Both the position numbers and the translations under genes were made by a program. A stretch of 64,000 nt of DNA, taken from positions 17,954,068 to 18,018,067 of the forward strand of contig OZ022259.1 of NCBI GenBank assembly GCA_963978905.1. Direction: 5' to 3'. This document shows, one piece after another, positions 45,400 to 55,586 of the stretch; the stretch's first letter is position 1; each line of letters begins with the position of its first letter. Below the pieces are notes generated by a model that was not told the DNA's origin, did no database searches, and was given only the letters and a program-made list of their open reading frames with translations. The stretch comes from Trichostrongylus colubriformis. Taxonomy: Eukaryota > Nematoda > Chromadorea > Rhabditida > Trichostrongylidae.

Positions 45400-45690
45400 T
45401 GCATGCTCAAATATACTCCTCTGCGAAATCAAATGGCACAGGTGATCAATCATAGCACTGCCAGCCCAAGATTTCTCGATAAGTATGGGCCCACCTATGG
45501 GCTTGGAGGCTCATTCAAAGATCGGCCAAGAATGGTAAACTCGTGGGTCCGCGGTGATGTACTGACAGATGGCGCGCACTCTCACTTGTACGGTGTGGAG
45601 ATCAAATCCTGCATCAGAGCCCGCCCACGTCAACAAAGTTTTCATCCCTCCAGGGTAGGTGAAATGATTCTCCATTTGGGAGGATCAAAG
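45400..45690 (+). repeat. tRNA-like SINE family Y, copy 3
   Basis: GGTGATGTACTGACAGATGG followed by GGAGATCAAATCCTGCATCA corresponds to the A/B-box region of family Y. The rest (GCCCGCCCACGTC, CTCCATTTGGGAGG) matches the copies at 33.3 and 50.3 kb in order. The 105-codon frame across it is repeat-derived. Confidence 0.5.
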
Positions 45691-45699
45691 CACTGACTA

Positions 45700-46630
45700 G
45701 TACATCGGCTGGCTTCCGCAAGTCATGTACAGGTCAAATTGCCTTCACCGCCACCACGATTCTGAATGGAATGGTATGGATGATGCATCCTGGGAGAGGG
45801 TGTTATTTCCTCTTAAGTTTAAAAAACTCTCGAAATAAGAAGCAGAGGTGCTCAGTAGACCGTCAGCTAAGGAAAGAGCATCGTGTGATTGAAATTATGT
45901 GTACCTCTCTCACTAAGATATGTGTATCTCTCGATATCGATGAGTTCTCGAGAGAGGGGGGGGGAGGGGGGGGGGGGGGGAACGAGGCACGAGTATGGAA
46001 AGTACGCGCCGTTATGAGAGACCAGGGTGATGGGTAATTGGTATCATTCTGGCACTCTTACAGGCTTGAGAAAACCAGCATAGCCAAATCCTTACCGTGC
46101 CCCTCTATAGTATCAGCGAAAGACACGATTCTTTTGAGCTGTCATCTAGTGTGATTGCAGAATGTAATGAAAATTCAAATCAGTTTAAAATATCACGAGC
46201 ATCCTGAGAATGAGTAGCTCCTGTTGGAGTCGACATGCTAATAAATTTCGGTGAGATTAATGTTTTTCTCGCGGGACGGACTGGTACGTCTTTGCAAATG
46301 CGCGCCTGAGAACGCATTTCAGAGCTGTGCCTTCAGATTTCGGCTTCCACGCATCCTATTACCGTAGTACCGGAAGCCCATCAATGGTAAGCAGAGGTAT
46401 CCGCAGCCTAAGTTCCTCATCGAATCAGTCTCATAGAAGGAATTCAGTGGACTTTTTTACAAAAAAGACCTCTTCGAAAAACTTCGACTACCGATTGATT
46501 GCGCTGAAAAAAGAGGTCAAAATGTATGAACATATCGATTTAGTTATACGCCCATAACTACTCTTCAGAAAGATCAAATATAGAAAAACCAATAATATAC
46601 GATGTAAAGGAGAATATTCTAAACAGCATG
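45700..46630. other. Stretch with a double G-tract, no gene recognised
   Basis: G-tracts lie at 45956-45964 and 45966-45980, separated by one A. A frame at about 46327-46557 encodes a Ser/Lys-rich peptide without domain features. Confidence 0.4.
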
Positions 46631-46635
46631 ATATA

Positions 46636-48026
46636 TTGGGTTGGGGAATAAGTCCCCGCGGTTTTATTTAACCCCGTTTTTCACATTGTTCCCTTCATCT
46701 CTCAACAAAGCTTATATATGTTTTCGATAGAGCCTTTTTCGTTCTACAAAATGCTACTATCTGTTTTTCGATTCCTTCGACTACCTGATATTTATGAGGT
46801 TTGGTAATGAAATAAGCTGAAGGCAAAAATTGGCACTCTCGACACCTCATCTTTCTCGTCTGCCATCGAGATCAAAAAATGCATGTGTATATGTTTTCGA
46901 TAGAGCTTTTTCAGCTCTACAGAATGGTACCACTGTTTATTCAAATCGCTCAACTTTTTGCTGTTTTTAAGAGTCACAAATGCAGTACTCGCAAAAGTAA
47001 GCAGTTTCGTTATTATCTCTTCCTCGTCTACCGTCGAGACTAGAGAGGATGTGCATGTATGCATTCGATAAAGCTTTTTTTGCTCTATAAGATGATACCA
47101 CTCTTCCCTTGTATCCTCTCACATTTTAGCTTGTAGGAATAGGTTTCCAACCGTTTGTCAATTCAAAATTGCGTAATGAAAATAAATTTTTTTCGGCACA
47201 ACGTTCTGCATCGTTCGATAGGGCTTTTTTTGCTCTACAAGACAGTGTTTACAATTTTTGTTCAAATCAATTTTTGCTATTTTTATCATTTGAAAGGAGT
47301 GCCAAGTCGACGAAATCGAGCATTTTCGTGTCGATCAGGCTCGATTTCGTCGACTTAGCACTCCTTTCAAATGATCTAAAAAATAGCAAAAATTGATTCG
47401 AACAAAAATTGTAAACACTGTCTTGTAGAGCAAAAAAAGCTCTATCGAACGATACAAGACATTGTGCCGAAAAAATTTATTTTCATTACGCAATTTCGAA
47501 TTGAAAAACGGTTGGAAACCTATTCCTACAAGTTAAAATGTGAGAGGATACAAGGGAAGAGTGGTATCATCTTGTAGAGCAAAAAAAGCTCTATCGAATG
47601 CATATCTGGGCATTCTTTTTGATCTCGACAGTAGGTGAGGAAGAGAAAATAACGAAAGTGCACACTTTTACGAGTACTGCATTTGTGAGTCTTAAAAACA
47701 GCAAAAAGTTGAGCGATTTGAATAAACAGTGGAACCATTCTGTAGAGCTGAAAAAGCTCTATCGAAAACATATACACATGCATTTTTTGATGTCGATGGC
47801 AGACGAGAAAGATGAGGTGTCGAGAGTGCCAATTTTTGCCTTCAGCTTATTTCATTACCAAACCTCATAAATATCAGGTAGTCGAAGGAATCGAAAAACA
47901 GATAGTAGCATTTTGTAGAACGAAAAAGGCTCTATCGAAAACATGTATAAGCTTTGTCGAAAGATGAAGGGAACAATGTGAAAAACGGGGTTAAATAAAA
48001 CCGCGGGGACTTATTCCCCAACCCAA
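46636..48026. mobile_element. Complete 1.39-kb mariner-ended palindromic element
   Basis: TTGGGTTGGGGAATAAGTCC at the left and its inverse at the right are flanked by TA (46634-46635 and 48027-48028). The entire element is one inverted repeat with arms of about 690 bp and a centre at about 47325-47335 (ATTTTCGTGTCGATCAGGCT). Arm identity is very high by eye. Each arm carries four spaced copies of a CGATAGAGCTTTTTTTGCTC-like motif (about 46722, 46898, 47064, 47215). It is homologous along its length to the outer arms of 6391-10304. There is no transposase. All frames are mirror images of the arms. Confidence 0.95.
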
Positions 48027-48029
48027 TAT

Positions 48030-48700
48030 TTTATCTGGTCTATTTCATATTTCTAGATATCTTCGTTAGTATTTTATCCAAATTTTGACAAATTATACTC
48101 GATAGGTTTTCTAAATTAACCCCGTATCAAACCTGCGATCTCAAAGGCAAATGGAGTGCACGGCGGCGTATACTGTTAAGAAGCCTCTTAGTAGTTCAAG
48201 TAGATAGAGCTTATGTTTTTGCTTTTCTATTTCAATCTTTTGAAATAAAATTGAATTGAATCGAAATAAGCGGGATACTATAAATCCTGGACTTTAAAAA
48301 TCTACTGACGCCATCACAATAATATATTTCCATGAATTTCATAAGATCTGTGAATTTCGAGTGAATAAATTTGTTTTACAGGAATTAACTGTTGTTGTTT
48401 TTTGTTTTATCATGATTATCGATTGATAAATAATTAATATCATATAAATATTGTGGTAAATATTAGAAATATTAGAATATATATTAGAATATAGAATATA
48501 GAAATATTAGAATAGGTAAATATTAGAAATAAAAGTCGAGAATGAATTTCAATTATTGTTTATCTATTCCTATGAAGCTTCACTCTTGCTCTCTATGAGA
48601 TCAAAGAAAACAAAAAAAAACAAAAAAAAACACAACGATGGGAAACAGGGTGAGAAGGCTTGTTGTGAAGAGAAAAATTGTATGAGCGAATGGGAATTTG
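48030..48700. other. AT-rich low-complexity stretch
   Basis: It contains a run of degenerate ATTAGAATATAGAAATATTAGAA repeats (about 48455-48530) and an AAAACAAAAAAAAACAAAAA tract (48605-48632). No gene was seen. Confidence 0.5.
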
Positions 48701-48829
48701 CGGAGAGCTCGAGGGCGTCGTCACATGCAATGATGACTGATTGCACACGCGTGCAGGTGCAGAGGACGGGGGGCAGCGGCGGCGGTGGCGCCAGCGTGAT
48801 TTGCTGAGTTTGTTGCAGACGACGACGAG

Positions 48830-48925
48830 TTGCAGCCAGCCACCCAGCCAGCCAGCCGACAGATCGATGGCGAAGCGAAACTGCTGTGCTGCTGCTGCTA
48901 CTGCTGTTATTGCTGTGCTGATGTT
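48830..48925. repeat. CCAGCCAG and CTGCTG microsatellites
   Basis: CAGCCACCCAGCCAGCCAGC (48836-48856) and TGCTGCTGCTACTGCTGTTA (48891-48910) are simple repeats. Long frames on both strands here reflect stop-free low complexity. Confidence 0.7.
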
Positions 48926-48937
48926 GTAGTAGAAAAC

Positions 48938-49081
48938 ATGCCGAGTGAAGAAGTTGGCAAGAAAAGCAAATGGCATGAGCCAGGAGGGGGATGCTGTTCA
49001 ATTACATCGAAGATTCTGCATTTGCTGGCAGATGTGGTGACATACACAATTTCTACCGGCGAGAAGTTCACCTGCACTTGA
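48938..49081 (+). CDS. Possible short coding frame, unidentified
   Basis: The ATG at 48938 begins MPSEEVGKKSKWHEPGGGCC and the frame runs to a TGA at 49079-49081 through ILHLLADVVTYTISTGEKFT. Codon choice looks protein-like and the upstream AAAC before ATG is a fair context, but there is no domain and the preceding region is simple repeat. Low confidence. Confidence 0.25.
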   Translation: MPSEEVGKKSKWHEPGGGCCSITSKILHLLADVVTYTISTGEKFTCT

Positions 49082-49319
49082 GCAATTTTCCCGGAATGGG
49101 GACAAACGTTATGCGAAATGGTGTGCTTTTGAAAAAGTCGCTCCATTGTTAAAGGAGGGAGTCGTGATGGTGCTTAATTTGATGAAATTAGTACATTTGC
49201 CCCGCTCCTTTCCCTTCGCCTTACTGGACGTCCTCAAAGAGGTCGTACAGCAAATCTTTAAGGGGCAAGATTGTTCACGAAGACTTTTCCCTGCGCTTGC
49301 TATGTCTCAACGCTTACTT

Positions 49320-49965
49320 ACAGATTTCCTGTTGAAACTTCTCATGCAATTTTGCTCTCCGGCTGCATTTTATTCACAAAAATGATTTTCTAGAATGAAA
49401 AGCATGCCTCAATCGAAATACTTATAACCACTTTTTTGAGAGATATCGCAGAGTCCTTTTCTGCGCGCCTGGTTCATCGAACGGAGGGATTTGTTTGAGT
49501 GCGTGCCATCAGGACAAAAATTCGCAGTGCGGAGTGTCGCGTGCGGCGCGGTGCCCGCGAGCTAGATTCGCCGTATGCACTTGGGTCGTAAGTGATGACA
49601 GTACCTCACAAATACATAGTGTACGGAGTAAGATACGGTAAACGGTTTACAACTACATACGACGATCGCACGTATCGCGTGCCATGCCGCGACGCGAGTT
49701 TTCTTCCATAATGACACGCAAGATGCCTAGGTAAGCCGCTCACCCCGTTTTTCGCATAAATGTGTCGTCTACGGCCCGTTTCCTCGATCTGCAGACAGCT
49801 TCGCTGTTGAAATCTTTTCATGTAACTTTACTCTCATCATGAAAGAGTCCAGCTGGGATACTGGAAAAAATGATTTTCTGTACTGAAAGGCATGCCTCAA
49901 TCGAAATATAATTATTTCTCTCTTGCTCTGAAGATATATTGCAGGGTGTTTTTTTCTTGCGAGCA
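49320..49965. repeat. Duplicated 150-bp segment flanking a MITE-like insertion
   Basis: TGTTGAAACTTCTCATG, AAAATGATTTTCTAGAATG and GCATGCCTCAATCGAAATA (49330-49420) are repeated at 49808-49910 (TGTTGAAATCTTTTCATG, AAAATGATTTTCTGTACTG, GCATGCCTCAATCGAAATA). A relative of the Mutator-like MITEs lies between the two copies. Confidence 0.65.
49520..49705. mobile_element. Decayed Mutator-like MITE relative
   Basis: GTGTCGCGTGCGGCGCGGTG and its imperfect inverse (CGCGTGCCATGCCGCGACGC) bracket the segment. The internal CTTGGGTCGTAAGTGATGAC corresponds to the GTTGGGTCCTGAAGCGATTA motif of the better preserved members. No target duplication was seen. Confidence 0.5.
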
Positions 49966-50189
49966 CTAATCTCATGCAATTACCGAGCCCAAAGTCCCTA
50001 CAGGTTGGCGTCATGCCCTTAACGACGACCTCATTTGGGCTTTCTTATAATGACGTACTTGCCTTATGCCTTTACGTATTCTTTGTGACTCCACACGGTT
50101 TTAGAGCATACGGTATTTGTGACTAGAAAAGATAAAGTTTTAGTATTGATCAATCTTTTGTTGGGAAAAAGCGCGCATTTTAGTTTCAT

Positions 50190-50400
50190 TCAGATCGTGG
50201 TGGGAGGTGAGCGATTTGTCCTTTATAATGACTTGCAGGGGCCAATAGATGTACAAGTTAGTGCTATCCTCCTAATCGGGTCTGGGAACAACTCACCTAC
50301 TCCAAAGGATGGGAGGCTCGCTTAATCCGGGCGGGTATTCATGCGGGATCTCATTCCCGCATCATGAGAGCGGATGTGCGCGCCAGTTGTCACTACATCA
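50190..50400 (-). repeat. tRNA-like SINE family Y, copy 4
   Basis: On the minus strand GGTGATGTAGTGACAACTGG, ATGATGCGGGAATGAGATCC and CGCATGAATACCCGCCC line up with the copies at 33.3 and 45.5 kb. The B box (GAATGAGATCCCGC) is partly decayed. Confidence 0.5.
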
Positions 50401-51105
50401 CCCCCGTCCACTGTATTTGCGATAATTTTCAGAAATGGTTAAAATGAAAACCACTCAAAGATCATGCATGCATAATTTCAAAAAAAAAATGCCATCGATC
50501 AATTTCCACGTAGAACCAAAGAGATATTTCACCGAACAACGGATCGTGGCGTTTCTGCTCTTCCTGCCGGTATGACCAAACTATTCTATTCATTCTTCGA
50601 ATCGTGCTACACCATGTGTTACACCTGACCACCCGGGACCGTCTCTTTATGGGACATATGAAAGCGTCGATTTCTGAGAGTTATACCTGTCACGATACAT
50701 TTTCGAATATGGAGAACAATATCTACCAGCCATTGTACCATTGTAAACATTGGTTCGTGTTTCAACACCACTACTGGTATAATTTAGTGATATAACCCAG
50801 TAATCAATACCAAGCACTTTCTAAATGAAGACTGTTGTAGTTAAAATTTTGAAAAACCATTACCAAAAGTGCATGCATATAAAGTTAAATTGTTTTGTCA
50901 CTGCTTGCTGCACATGCTGTTTGAAAGCGTGTTGCAAAAAATCCTATCAATTTTCTGGAAGAAGGAAGTCCCAGAGGGATGTGTTATTCTCCATGTTCGA
51001 GAATATATGGTGCTAGTATTTGACCAAGGTACCTTTCCAAAAAACCAAAGGAGATTGCGGTTTGATGTGTTGCACGCGGTACTATGGGTTAATTGATCAT
51101 ATATA

Positions 51106-51691
51106 TTAGGTTGTTCGGAAAGAAATGCGGGGAAGCGTTGTCGTGGAGGAATTTTGTCGACGTCGATTCGACACCTTGACGACGCAGTGCTTGGTCCACG
51201 CGGTTCAACTGATCTTTGTAGATGTCCGCCGTAAATGTTTGACCCTAATCCAGAACTTCAAAGTACACCAAACCTTTGCAACTCCACCAAATACAGAGCA
51301 TCACCTTTTTGCCATGTATATCCAGTTTCGGAGTAGGTTTTGGAGTCTCCCCGGCGTTTGACCACTGTCTTTTTCGCGTTGCGTTGTCGAAGCGAATCCA
51401 TTTCTCATCTGATGTAACAATAGAGTCGATGAAACCGCTGTTCTTGGAACGAAGAAGAAGAATTCCGGCCATTGCCACACGTGTTGCCTTGTTTGCGTCG
51501 CTCAGCTGGTGCGATACCCATTTTCAAAAATAATTATAAATATTATATACATTCAAAAAATATACAAAAATATACCAAAAGATGCACAATAAAAATCCCT
51601 TCCTAATAGACAAAACTGTTTCGAAAAATCTTCTATAGTAGGAGAGAAATAAATAGACAAAGCCAAGGAATTCAACGCATCGAACAACCTA
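51106..51691 (-). mobile_element. Deleted mariner element with catalytic-core fragment
   Basis: The ends TTAGGTTGTTCGGAAAG and CGAACAACCTA are inverted and TA-flanked at the left. Read on the minus strand, the remaining transposase covers the linker (WVSHQLSDANKATRVAMAG), the first catalytic aspartate in SIVTSDEKWIRF and the second in FLHDNASPH (other frame). Mariner transposases are about 345 residues with a DD34D triad; here the N-terminal helix-turn-helix domain and the third aspartate region are missing. At least one frameshift separates the two motifs. The element is about 586 bp against a usual 1.28 kb, so it is dead and non-autonomous. Confidence 0.9.
51245..51478 (-). pseudogene. Mariner transposase fragment (first catalytic Asp)
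   Basis: This 77-codon frame encodes MAGILLLRSKNSGFIDSIVT SDEKW, where D of SDEKW is catalytic residue one, then RKRQWSNAGETPKPTPKLDI and KKVMLCIWWSCKGLVYFEVL. That order (DEKW, RxxQW, KKVMLCIWWxxxGxxxxEVL) is diagnostic for mariner. The HDN motif lies downstream in another frame (about 51125-51150). The protein cannot be active. Confidence 0.9.
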
Positions 51692-51699
51692 TATATATA

Positions 51700-52825
51700 A
51701 ACACGTGTTCAGCAAGGACGAAAGGCATTTTTCTATAAATGCTATGACAGTTTCAGGGTTCCAGACAACTAAGCCAGTTCCGCAAATCTTTCTAGTAATA
51801 GGACGAGTCTTGACTGATCTGCCTAATATGTAGCTCCAAAGCTCTCCCAGGCAGAATCTCCCAGTTGGATGTTCTTATGTGTATTTCCACTCCTTTTTTG
51901 CCATGTCAAATCCTATTACATTGATCTCCAAATCATTACATAAGCTACTAATATTGTGATATTTTGAGGGAGTTTATAAGTGTTGTTACGATTTGATCTC
52001 AAGTAATTGATTTTCACAGATCAATCAATATCAAATTGAGCCGGTGGCCTATCGTTCATTTAGCATACCGATTTAAACTGAATTGGAATAAGCAATTAGT
52101 ATTTCGATCTTTGATAAATGTATTAATTAAAAGTTTAGATGTTTCATTTCAAAAGGGTTTCGATGGAGGGAGCTTCCTTAAGAAATTTCGCTTGAAAAAT
52201 CCGAATGAGGAGAGAATAGGAAATCAGCCGTTAGTCTCGGTGAAACTCCATAAAAAACAGTAAATTTGGATGCAGACACGAGAACAGGTTTCAGCGCACG
52301 TGGTATGATAATCCGATCGGAGACCACGAGGAAGTGGCTGGCCCATCAATGGAAGTACTGAATAGCACACTTGGGCAAGTAAACCGTTAACATTTGCGAA
52401 TCGGAAAAGCAGCAAGGAAAAGAAAAGAAAATCGAAATGAAAATCCAAGAATCATGCGAACAATTATTACACACTTCTTCCGTTTCCAAAGTAGGCTCCA
52501 TGGTCAGCTATGCGACAGCATTCATGGGATATCCAATTGATGGTAATCATGAATAAGTGTTGATAGTGAATGATAGTGGAGATGCAGATGTCACGCTGCT
52601 CAAAAACGCAAATGCGCTTTATGTAATCGCTTAGCAGAGAATAATTTTCTCTGGTGTTCCAACGAGGTTGTTGGGTGGGATTTTTATCGATAGTTTTCAT
52701 GAGGTTCCCCTATGCATACCTTTCATCTCTGGCAGAGTAACTGCTGCAATTCAAAGATGCCTTGTTTGAGCACAGCAGGATGATGATGTTGTCTTAGTGA
52801 CCGTCCCTAATAGCAACATCAAAGA
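51700..52825. other. Stretch without recognised gene
   Basis: A 77-codon minus-strand frame at 52467-52700 and a 75-codon plus-strand frame at 52036-52263 are open but carry no known motif. They could be parts of the retroelement whose GIY-YIG domain follows, but no reverse-transcriptase motif was seen. Confidence 0.35.
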
Positions 52826-52831
52826 CCAAAC

Positions 52832-53245
52832 GTGCGAAACAGGCTTTACGATAAGCGTTGCGTATCAGAGCATTGCGTTACATGCCTGTATGGAACAACT
52901 GGGAATTGCGCCAAAATTGGTGTAATCTATCAAATTGAATGTCAGACATGTAACGCAACGTACATTGAGAAACTGGAAGAAGACTAGCGATACGCATTCC
53001 AGAGCATCTTGCTGGCAAAAGACTACGTAACACAAGAACACCTCTGGTTAAGCACACGATCGAGGACCATGGCAGAAACGACCTTGTTGTGAAGTGCAGA
53101 ATTCTAATGACATACGAGACCGAGATTTCAGCCAGGAGAACGCTTGAAGCGTTTCGGATGTCCACAAGAAATCCAAGTATGAACAATCGAAATGAGTGGT
53201 TATCCATTACGAGTGATCCCTTGGCATTTGCGCCACATTGCGAGC
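52832..53245 (+). pseudogene. GIY-YIG endonuclease remnant, Penelope-type retroelement
   Basis: The frame opens with VRNRLYDKRCVSEHCVTCLY, contains a cysteine cluster and then GVIYQIECQTCNATYI, the GIY half and start of the YIG half. At 52967 one base of the YIG glycine codon is missing and the frame shifts. The next frame gives ETGRRLAIRIPEHLAGKRL (conserved R and EHL), then HTIEDHGRND and ISARRTLEAFRMSTRNPSMN, which holds the expected glutamate and asparagine. C-terminal GIY-YIG domains after a Cys cluster are the hallmark of Penelope-like elements and nick target DNA for insertion. The reverse-transcriptase part is absent. A 15-base G-tract and then a mariner follow directly. Confidence 0.8.
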
Positions 53246-53289
53246 TGCTGATATTGGGGGGGGGGGGGGGACATGCATGTCCTATTATA

Positions 53290-54192
53290 TTAGGTTGGCT
53301 GATAAATTCCTGGACACTTCGAGACGTTTTTTATTCTATAACTTTATTTTGGAACAACTTATAATCAATCAGCCATATATTCACCGCCATTATCACTTAC
53401 CTTCTGCCATCGCTCTGGCAACCTTTCAATTCCATCCATCCAGAACTGTGCAGACTGAGACGCCATAAAGTCGTTGACCGCGATTTTGGAGTCCTCCTCT
53501 TTTTTGAACTGCTCGTCCTTCAGATATCTTTTGAGAGAGGAGAATAAATGGTAATCAGATGGGGCGAGGTCCGGGGTATATGTTGGGTGCGGCAAAACCT
53601 TCCACTCTACAGCCGACAAAGTATCTCGAGTGATCTTCGCTACAACTTGCCTGTTTCTTGCTGTCAGGCAGCACGTGGGGTGTCCATGTGGACAGAACTT
53701 TCCTGTATCCCATGCGAGCGAGACGCAGTTCGACTGTCTGGAGTGTGCATCCAAGCATCTGAGGCAACTGTCTTGTGCTGGCCGCTAAGTTCTTCTGAAC
53801 TGCTTGCACGAGGCGCTGGTCGTCGAATTCGACAGGGCGTCTAGTGTGTTGTTGGTTGGCCAGGCTTATATCCCCAGAACGAAAGCGTTCGAACCAAACA
53901 TGAACGGTGGACTTGAAAGTAGTTTGTGGCCCGAACCCAGCGTGGATGTTTTTGGTCGCCTTCCTCGTAGAACTGCCACGGCAGAACTCATACAAATAGA
54001 GCGTCCGGAGAGCTACTTTTTCCATTTTACACAGAAATGATCTTCTAGACAAGCTCCGGCCCTTATATACCTATGTGGTGGAACATTCGAAAACACTGTT
54101 CAACAGGGCCGAACATGAAAAGATGAGCCGTCAATCGACGCATTATAGATCAAAATGATTTGAAGTGTCCAAGAAATTATCAGCCAACCTAA
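53290..54192 (-). mobile_element. Deleted mariner element with TA duplication
   Basis: TTAGGTTGGCTGATAAATTC at the left and its inverse (GAAATTATCAGCCAACCTAA) at the right are flanked by TA (53288-53289 and 54193-54194). The 903-bp element keeps both ends, the 5' coding half and the C-terminal quarter of the transposase, in two frames. It lacks the central part with catalytic aspartates one and two. It therefore complements the kind of damage seen in the element at 51106, but has different TIRs and is a different subfamily. It could be mobilised only by a related active copy. Confidence 0.95.
53365..54052 (-). pseudogene. Mariner transposase, internally deleted and frameshifted
   Basis: The N-terminal part (54052 to about 53660) encodes the two helix-turn-helix segments, LYLYEFCRGSSTRKATKNIH and TVHVWFERFRSGDISLANQQ, then GRPxxFDxxxL-like and the QTVELRLARMGYRK segment ending WTPHVLPDSKKQ. 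It then continues only in another frame as VVAKITRDTLSAVEWKVLPH and PTYTPDLAPSDYHLFSSLKR, with the third catalytic aspartate in PSDYH, to LPERWQKVSDNGGEYMAD at 53365. The DEKW and HDN motifs are gone, so about 120-130 residues were deleted at about 53655-53665. The family is similar to hookworm/insect mariners. Confidence 0.95.
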
Positions 54193-54654
54193 TACTTTAT
54201 GAATAAGGACAGCATTGCATCTCTTACTCACTGACAATGATGACACGGATGGCGGCGTTCTGCTCTCGCGGTGCTGGACTGGGTGAGTTCTGTTCTCTCG
54301 TACTGGCTTTCTTCGGCGGTTTCCTTGATGTTCCGTCACAGCCGCTAGAGAGATGAGGCGTTTGGTGGTGTAGTGGATAAAATTCCAAACCTTGAGCCAC
54401 GTTAAAGCCTTTGAGAAAGACGTTTTGGTCGAAACATTAGGCCGTCAATAAAAATTGCAACAACCTCGTTGACATAGCAGAGAAAATTGTAGTTAACATC
54501 AATGTCGAGCTTTTACGAAGAGCGAGGCTAGAAGATTGACAGAGATTCTCGAAGATCTTGTTAATCTAAGTTGCCCCGCAGCATCATCGCCAGCTCCAAC
54601 TCCAGGTTGCGAACAAAGAAGGGGAAAACCTCTCAAAGACGCAAAGGCACGCAG

Positions 54655-54708
54655 CCATGCCAAGCTGCCGACTCCACAAAGTATGCACGCAGCCTTACCT
54701 AGGAAGGG
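54655..54708. mobile_element. Fragment of Harbinger-like MITE
   Basis: GCACGCAGCCATGCCAAGCT and CCACAAAGTATGCACGCAGCC followed by TTA correspond to the right arm of the elements at 34.9 and 57.5 kb. The left arm is not found nearby. Confidence 0.5.
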
Positions 54709-54954
54709 TCGAATCCTTCCTAGACCGAGTATGACCGGCCGCACATAATTCGGGCGATCATTTATCTACAAAGAGGAAAGTGTTGGTCTAGACGCGTTAA
54801 ATACTATGAGACACACAAACCTAGTACGCATTTCAGTTCCCTATTATGCAGAATGGAAGTAAGGCATGGCGTAAGGTTCTGATTGAACAATATTGCAAGA
54901 GAGGGTAAGATTATTTGCCATTCTACGAGTATGTGTCATTACCATAAAAGTTTG

Positions 54955-55115
54955 CACTACCGCGAGTGGCGCGCGGCGTAGTGCGTGCGAACTAAGGGGT
55001 GTAGTCGGGTCCTGAGACGATTATCGTGTACGAAGGCCAGTATAAGGACAGGCATAGGACACTGTTCACTTTAGGACCCTGCTACACGGCGTACGCAGAG
55101 CGTCGCACGCCGCAA
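54955..55115. mobile_element. Decayed Mutator-like MITE
   Basis: GTGGCGCGCGGCGTAGTGCG at the left and CGTCGCACGCCGC at the right are imperfect inverses. The internal TCGGGTCCTGAGACGATTAT matches the family motif of the elements at 25.6 and 44.0 kb. Confidence 0.55.
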
Positions 55116-55586
55116 ACAGTGATGCGAATTTTCAGCGCTAATGGCACAACACCCGTACTATACGCACGGCTTAGGAAAGAGGTAAATAATAGGCATAAAG
55201 GCTTTTGGGTGAGATGCAGTGTTTGGCAAATTCTCATGGTCAATTGAATGGTGCAGAAATGGAAAAATATCGAATATTCCGTTATAAGCGAGCACATTGA
55301 TTAGAGAGTGATTAGTAATGTAATCAATCAGGTTGGTTTCAGTTTACAATTATCTATGTCACTTACTACAATTTTATTTCTTGTCGCCTCGGGCATCATT
55401 GAATCTCTGCTAAATCCCTTCAGAGGAACCGATCGTTCTCCCAGATGTCTATATGATGGCGCAATGGGCCATGGCGAAAAACACAGCTATTTGAGGCAAG
55501 ATAGGGAAATGCATTAACTATGTGAGAGTCGATGCGAGAAAACGGAAGGGCATGAAATGGAAGAGGAAAGCTTCCCGGAAAGCCTA

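Noticed and set aside
48570..49001. 143-codon minus-strand ORF with Ser and Leu runs
   Set aside because: Stop-free because of CAG/CCAG and A-rich simple repeats; no domain or consistent codon use.
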